A stretch of 9,291 nucleotides of DNA from Planctomycetota bacterium. Lineage in GTDB: Bacteria > Planctomycetota > Planctomycetia > Planctomycetales > Planctomycetaceae. A model generated the notes under the pieces. That model was given only the letters and a program-made list of their open reading frames with translations, was not told the DNA's origin and ran no database searches. The stretch's first letter is position 1; each line of letters opens with the position of its first letter. Both the position numbers and the translations under genes were made by a program. Where the stretch lies: contig JAJRTM010000791.1 in the NCBI GenBank assembly GCA_024278285.1, forward strand, positions 1 through 9,291. The letters run 5' to 3'. Positions 6,151-9,291 of the stretch are shown one piece after another.

Positions 6151-8055
6151 TTATTCTTCTACTTCTTCGAGAACGACAACAAGCCAGCCATTCACGGCGT
6201 GTAGAGACTCGATGACAACGGGAACATGCCTGTCCCCTTCTTCATCGACGGGAAAGTCAAATGTCCGTTCAAGAGTTTTTTCGGCAAGGCGATCTTCAAA
6301 TTGGGAACGAATTTTTGAGCCAATAATACGATTGGAGATCGGACTGCGATCTGAAGAATCCAAAGGTAAAACGCGAACTTTGTCCTCTTTGGAAATACTC
6401 AAAACAATCGAGTTTTCGGCAACTTCAATTTGAATTGGAATTTCCACTCGGCGTAATTTGATGATTTTGTCTCGGCCGTTTGGTTTCAAGCCGACTCGCA
6501 TAATCACTTTGATCTTGCCGCCATCAAACTGAACGTGAACGGGATCGACATCGGAAATGATCACCCGGTCGCCATTGTCTTTCGCTTTTTCGATTTCCTT
6601 GTCGCTGTTGAAGGCTCGTCGGAACTTTTCTGCAAGTTGTTCACCAAAATCTGGAAAGCTCATCTCTGCTTTTTCAAAGTTGTAACCCTCAATGGCTAAC
6701 GCATTGTTGATCCAGCTTTCGTGAATGTGCAGTGTAATTCCTGTTTTTGAATTAAAAACGGTTGCAGGACGATCAGCAGCCAATTGCCCGTCGTTCATTA
6801 ATCGGTAGCCGGTGCGTAACTCATCTGTATAAGTCCGCACGAGTTTTTGATCTGGAGCAATCTTTTCCTTGTTCATGCGTTGTTCGAGTTTATTCAGTTC
6901 TTCATTCAATTCGCCAAAGGTGTTTTCAACTTCGCGGTTAAATTTTGGAAGAACTCTTGAACGCAATCGTTGGGCAGCAATCGCTTCAGTTTTTGGCTTT
7001 GCTTCAACCGCTTTTTGGTAAGCGATTTTGTCGCCGATCAGCTTGGCAAGTAAGCCACGTCGATTCAAATGGGCCCCTGTGACACGATTATTCGCCCAGA
7101 CAGACAGAGACGCCCGGTAGGAACTGAAACTGTCGCCATCGAAGAGAATGATTTTTTTTCCTGAAAAGCGGTGGCGTCCGTAGGTGTAAATGGTCGCCTG
7201 GTTAGTGACCCCGGTTGTTCTTGAAGTGGTGTTTCCAGAAACTTGAATCGCAAAACGGGCCGTTTCGTCGCCCGGTAAGAAATCAATAGAAACTCCTGAT
7301 TTTGTGTGCTGGGTTCCTCGCACGCGAGCCCCCAGGATGAAGTCACAAACAGGTCCGCATTCTTTTCGGCATTCATAGAAGACAGATTCTGCGAAAGGCT
7401 CGGAAACAAAAACACGAATGTTAAAATTGAAATAGTAAATTCGGATTGCTTCTTGCAATGCTTCTGCGTTGTCATTGGTGATCGCAAGGATGGCATCAAT
7501 TTGTTGCCGGACTGTGTTATCTGAATCTCCCAGTTTGCTGTCTTCTTCATAGCCTTCGATCGCCTGGAGCAATTTACTCAGGGCAGGTCGCAATGCCTTA
7601 TGTTGTTTTGGGTTCTCATCCAAAGTGACCAGAACAGCTTGCAATAAGGCAACTCTACGTTGCAACTTTCCTCTCAGATCGGTCAATTCATCAAAAGACG
7701 CGGCGTATTCTGAATCTGAAATAGCATCGTCAATAATATCGACTTGCTGTTGGAGTTTTTCCAGAATCTCTTTCTGTGCAGCAAGCGGCACTGTTTCTGA
7801 TCCATAGATTTTATCCAATAACTGGATCGTTTCGCCTGACCATTCTTTCCAGGTTTCAGGCAGAGCTGAAAAATCGTCTTCTGCGATTCCCGCAGGCTTC
7901 TCTTGAGACAACAATTCTGTTAACCCAACTCCTTGTGCATAGAGAGAGTTCTGATTAACAGAAGCAGAAAGCAGGGTCATTGTTACCAATACCACCGCAG
8001 TGAGAGCAACCTGCATTTTTTGATAAGCAGTTTTCATCCGATGAGGAAGATTCAT
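6151..8055 (-). CDS. Secreted protein of unknown function (planctomycete type)
   Basis: A 634-residue protein with an N-terminal signal peptide: basic residues, a hydrophobic core at about 17-32, and likely cleavage after SLYA (residue 40), so it is probably periplasmic or exported. I do not recognise a named domain. Residues about 90-205 are helical. A cysteine cluster (C229, C233, C237) precedes a beta-rich, Ser/Thr-rich region (about 240-325, with SGNTTSRTTGVTNQATIYTYG). Next are a charged helical stretch (about 335-425) and a second beta-rich domain (about 500-600) ending in a helix rich in acidic and basic residues. The C terminus is acidic (VVVLEEVEE). Its look matches large uncharacterised planctomycete proteins, from memory only. 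The start at 8055 is preferred over M7 because AAAGGA lies seven bases upstream. Transcribed alone with a strong terminator, divergent from the gene at 8482. Confidence 0.88.
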   Translation of the reverse strand: MNLPHRMKTAYQKMQVALTAVVLVTMTLLSASVNQNSLYAQGVGLTELLSQEKPAGIAEDDFSALPETWKEWSGETIQLLDKIYGSETVPLAAQKEILEKLQQQVDIIDDAISDSEYAASFDELTDLRGKLQRRVALLQAVLVTLDENPKQHKALRPALSKLLQAIEGYEEDSKLGDSDNTVRQQIDAILAITNDNAEALQEAIRIYYFNFNIRVFVSEPFAESVFYECRKECGPVCDFILGARVRGTQHTKSGVSIDFLPGDETARFAIQVSGNTTSRTTGVTNQATIYTYGRHRFSGKKIILFDGDSFSSYRASLSVWANNRVTGAHLNRRGLLAKLIGDKIAYQKAVEAKPKTEAIAAQRLRSRVLPKFNREVENTFGELNEELNKLEQRMNKEKIAPDQKLVRTYTDELRTGYRLMNDGQLAADRPATVFNSKTGITLHIHESWINNALAIEGYNFEKAEMSFPDFGEQLAEKFRRAFNSDKEIEKAKDNGDRVIISDVDPVHVQFDGGKIKVIMRVGLKPNGRDKIIKLRRVEIPIQIEVAENSIVLSISKEDKVRVLPLDSSDRSPISNRIIGSKIRSQFEDRLAEKTLERTFDFPVDEEGDRHVPVVIESLHAVNGWLVVVLEEVEE

Positions 8056-8062
8056 TTTTCAA

Positions 8063-8068
8063 TCCTTT
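8063..8068 (-). promoter_or_regulatory. Ribosome binding site deciding the start of the secreted protein
   Basis: On the minus strand AAAGGA lies seven bases before the ATG at 8055-8053. The alternative in-frame ATG six codons later has no such sequence upstream, so the longer protein, with extra basic residues before the signal-peptide core, is preferred. Confidence 0.65.
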
Positions 8069-8081
8069 TTTGCCTGAATAG

Positions 8082-8114
8082 AGCTGTTTTACGCTAAAAA
8101 CAGCTTTCGTAAAA
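8082..8114 (-). promoter_or_regulatory. Two mutually exclusive leader hairpins upstream of the secreted-protein gene
   Basis: AGCTGTTTT (8082-8090) can pair with AAAACAGCT (8097-8105), a perfect 9-bp stem. Alternatively TTTTACG (8087-8093) can pair with CGTAAAA (8108-8114). The two share bases 8087-8093 and cannot form together. They would lie in the mRNA leader, about 27 bases before the start codon. A regulatory switch is only an inference. Confidence 0.3.
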
Positions 8115-8161
8115 GTATGTATCGTCAAGTCAATTCCGTAAGTTCGACCGATCTACCAAAC

Positions 8162-8202
8162 TGAGGGGATGTTGCAATTCTTCGATAGATAGTGAGGGGA
8201 TG
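8162..8202. repeat. 10-base direct repeats TGAGGGGATG, 31 bases apart
   Basis: Exact copies occur at 8162-8171 and 8193-8202, a period of 31 bases, close to three helical turns. A related inverted version (CATTTACCCTCAGT) lies at 8223-8236. They might be binding sites for a regulator of the divergent genes. Confidence 0.35.
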
Positions 8203-8370
8203 CCCCCTGCTCAAAACCTTTGCATTTACCCTCAGTGTCCCACATATCCTACATTCGCTTATTTTTCCGTCAATAGCTTGATCCTCACGATCCCTGGAAC
8301 TCTTGAAATTAGATGAAAACTGGCAAATTCGAAATTCACTGTAATTTTCAGTGTCAGAATGAACAGGGGG

Positions 8371-8399
8371 TTGAGAGTTTTGCTCCGAATGTGAACAAT
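8371..8399 (+). promoter_or_regulatory. Possible promoter for the membrane-protein gene
   Basis: TTGAGA (8371-8376, 5/6) and AACAAT (8394-8399, 4/6) are spaced by 17 bases. The predicted start near 8406 leaves a leader of about 75 bases before the ATG at 8482. The -10 is poor, so this is tentative. Confidence 0.35.
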
Positions 8400-8481
8400 G
8401 GTGCTGTACGGGATGGCGTCTTAAAGCATCTTCTTCAGTTGCGAGCCATCCGTTTTTTGATCCTCTCCGAATTTTTTCTTC

Positions 8482-9291
8482 ATGTCAGATGCTCACACTA
8501 AAGCGAAGCAGATCTTTCGTCTGCGCAAGTCAAAGACGACCGCGCAAACGCAAGGTTGGTCTTTGCGATGCGTTTGTGGGAACGATCTGGCTGGACTTCG
8601 TGAAGAACAGGCTCACAAAATTGCCTGCTCCAATTGCGAACGGCTACATTTCATACTTCCAGTTAATCCTTATCCCGAACCAAAGCGCGTTAAGAAAAAA
8701 CGGAAACGAAAACGCAGAGAGGGAGAGTCGTTTCAAAAAATCGCTTTGCGAAAAATCAAGGATGTCTGGGGACTGACCAGAAAAGGGATTTATCGTCTAA
8801 TAACAGGAACCATTCGTCGCCTTGTTGCCGTGTCCGTTTCTGTCATAACAGGAATCCGAAACTGGTTTACTCCACTGCGTATCGCGATCAGTTTGTTGAT
8901 TCTTATATTAGGCTTTGGTGGTATGTTCGGCTATCGCCAGCAGATGCGAACTGAAGCACTGCAAACACTGCGAGAGTCGATCGCGTTAGGGGACCAAGCT
9001 CTGCAAGAGGAGAACTGGGGCGAAGCGACCGAACAATTTCAACGGGCAGCAAAAGCGGTCGGGCGACTGGGACGCAACGATCAACTGGCCAGCAAAGTGG
9101 TTCAAAAAAATCGAGAACTGCAAGCCATCGACGGACTTTGCACTCTTCCATTAGATGACATCATTCAATCGGCTGCAGGTAAGGGAAAAACGACTCTTAA
9201 CTGGCAAACCGAATTCAAAACAATGATTCACAACCGCTGGCTGGTGATGGAATCGTGGATTGTCCTGGATGCTTCTGAAGATAAATCGGCA
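8482..9291 (+). CDS. Zinc-ribbon, single-TM, TPR-like membrane protein (3' end outside window)
   Basis: An open frame of 270 codons from the ATG at 8482 runs through the last base without a stop, so the gene is cut by the window end. Near the N terminus C30-V-C32 and C49-S-N-C52 form a CxC/CxxC pair, likely a small zinc ribbon. A very basic linker follows (about 68-79, KRVKKKRKRKRR). An amphipathic or weakly hydrophobic region (about 103-125) precedes one clear membrane segment (about 132-150, ISLLILILGFGGMFGY). After it comes a helical stretch (about 155-205: ALQTLRESIALGDQALQEENWGEATEQFQRAAKAV), which looks like a TPR-type repeat. Topology is probably cytoplasmic zinc ribbon and extracytoplasmic TPR. 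The frame has a TGA at 8458-8460, so 8482 is the first ATG; no Shine-Dalgarno is visible. Function unknown. Confidence 0.8.
   Translation, partial: MSDAHTKAKQIFRLRKSKTTAQTQGWSLRCVCGNDLAGLREEQAHKIACSNCERLHFILPVNPYPEPKRVKKKRKRKRREGESFQKIALRKIKDVWGLTRKGIYRLITGTIRRLVAVSVSVITGIRNWFTPLRIAISLLILILGFGGMFGYRQQMRTEALQTLRESIALGDQALQEENWGEATEQFQRAAKAVGRLGRNDQLASKVVQKNRELQAIDGLCTLPLDDIIQSAAGKGKTTLNWQTEFKTMIHNRWLVMESWIVLDASEDKSA

Larger units (their letters stand above)
8056..8481. other. Divergent intergenic region
   Basis: It separates the minus-strand secreted-protein gene from the plus-strand membrane-protein gene and holds no credible ORF. Recognisable parts are a ribosome binding site (8063-8068), competing leader hairpins (8082-8114), 10-base direct repeats (8162-8202) and a possible plus-strand promoter (8371-8399). 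For the minus strand, TTGACT (8133-8128) is a fair -35 but is not followed by a good -10. Confidence 0.55.

Noticed and set aside
7065..7550. 161-codon minus-strand ORF inside the secreted-protein gene
   Set aside because: Same-strand frame shadow; the 634-residue frame has a signal peptide, a ribosome binding site and a terminator.
8313..8501. 62-codon plus-strand ORF in the divergent intergenic region
   Set aside because: No ribosome binding site, no recognisable composition, and it overlaps the start of the next gene in another frame.
8489..8776. 95-codon plus-strand ORF near the start of the membrane-protein gene
   Set aside because: It lies in another frame of the open reading frame starting at 8482, which shows a CxC/CxxC ribbon, a membrane helix and TPR-like sequence and runs to the window end.

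Overview
The window looks like a piece of a planctomycete chromosome of moderate GC (Planctomycetaceae-like, for example a relative of Gimesia, Rubinisphaera or Thalassoglobus). The support is circumstantial: a Tat-exported Gfo/Idh/MocA oxidoreductase of the type expanded in planctomycetes, a large secreted protein resembling uncharacterised planctomycete proteins, a zinc-ribbon/membrane/TPR-like protein, several genes without a Shine-Dalgarno sequence, and a tRNA-Ile/tRNA-Ala pair detached from any rRNA. No database search was possible, so the taxon is an inference.

Layout. 1-3046, plus strand: the possible end of an upstream gene; an NAD-dependent D-2-hydroxyacid dehydrogenase (71-1033); a universal stress protein with its own good promoter (1109-1137, gene 1207-1647); a double-palindrome repeat (1653-1720); and a Tat-signal Gfo/Idh/MocA protein whose usual EKP lysine is alanine (1733-3046). 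3123-5066, minus strand: a long-form acyl-CoA dehydrogenase, convergent with the oxidoreductase. 5067-6150: a long non-protein region holding an inverted repeat (5241-5269), tRNA-Ile(GAT) and tRNA-Ala(TGC) with promoter and terminator, and a 187-bp inverted-repeat element (5783-5969). 6151-8055, minus strand: a secreted protein of unknown function with a strong terminator. 8056-8481: a divergent intergenic region with short repeats and possible leader hairpins. 8482-9291, plus strand: a membrane protein running off the window.

The genes do not form one obvious pathway. The first three plus-strand genes are metabolic, stress and exported-redox functions with separate control signals. The acyl-CoA dehydrogenase points to fatty-acid or acyl-CoA oxidation. 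I see no defence system, CRISPR array, integrase, transposase or phage gene. The most unusual content is non-coding: three different families of palindromic intergenic repeats in 9.3 kb, one nearly abutting a start codon and one forming a MITE-like 187-bp element with 56-bp imperfect terminal inverted repeats.
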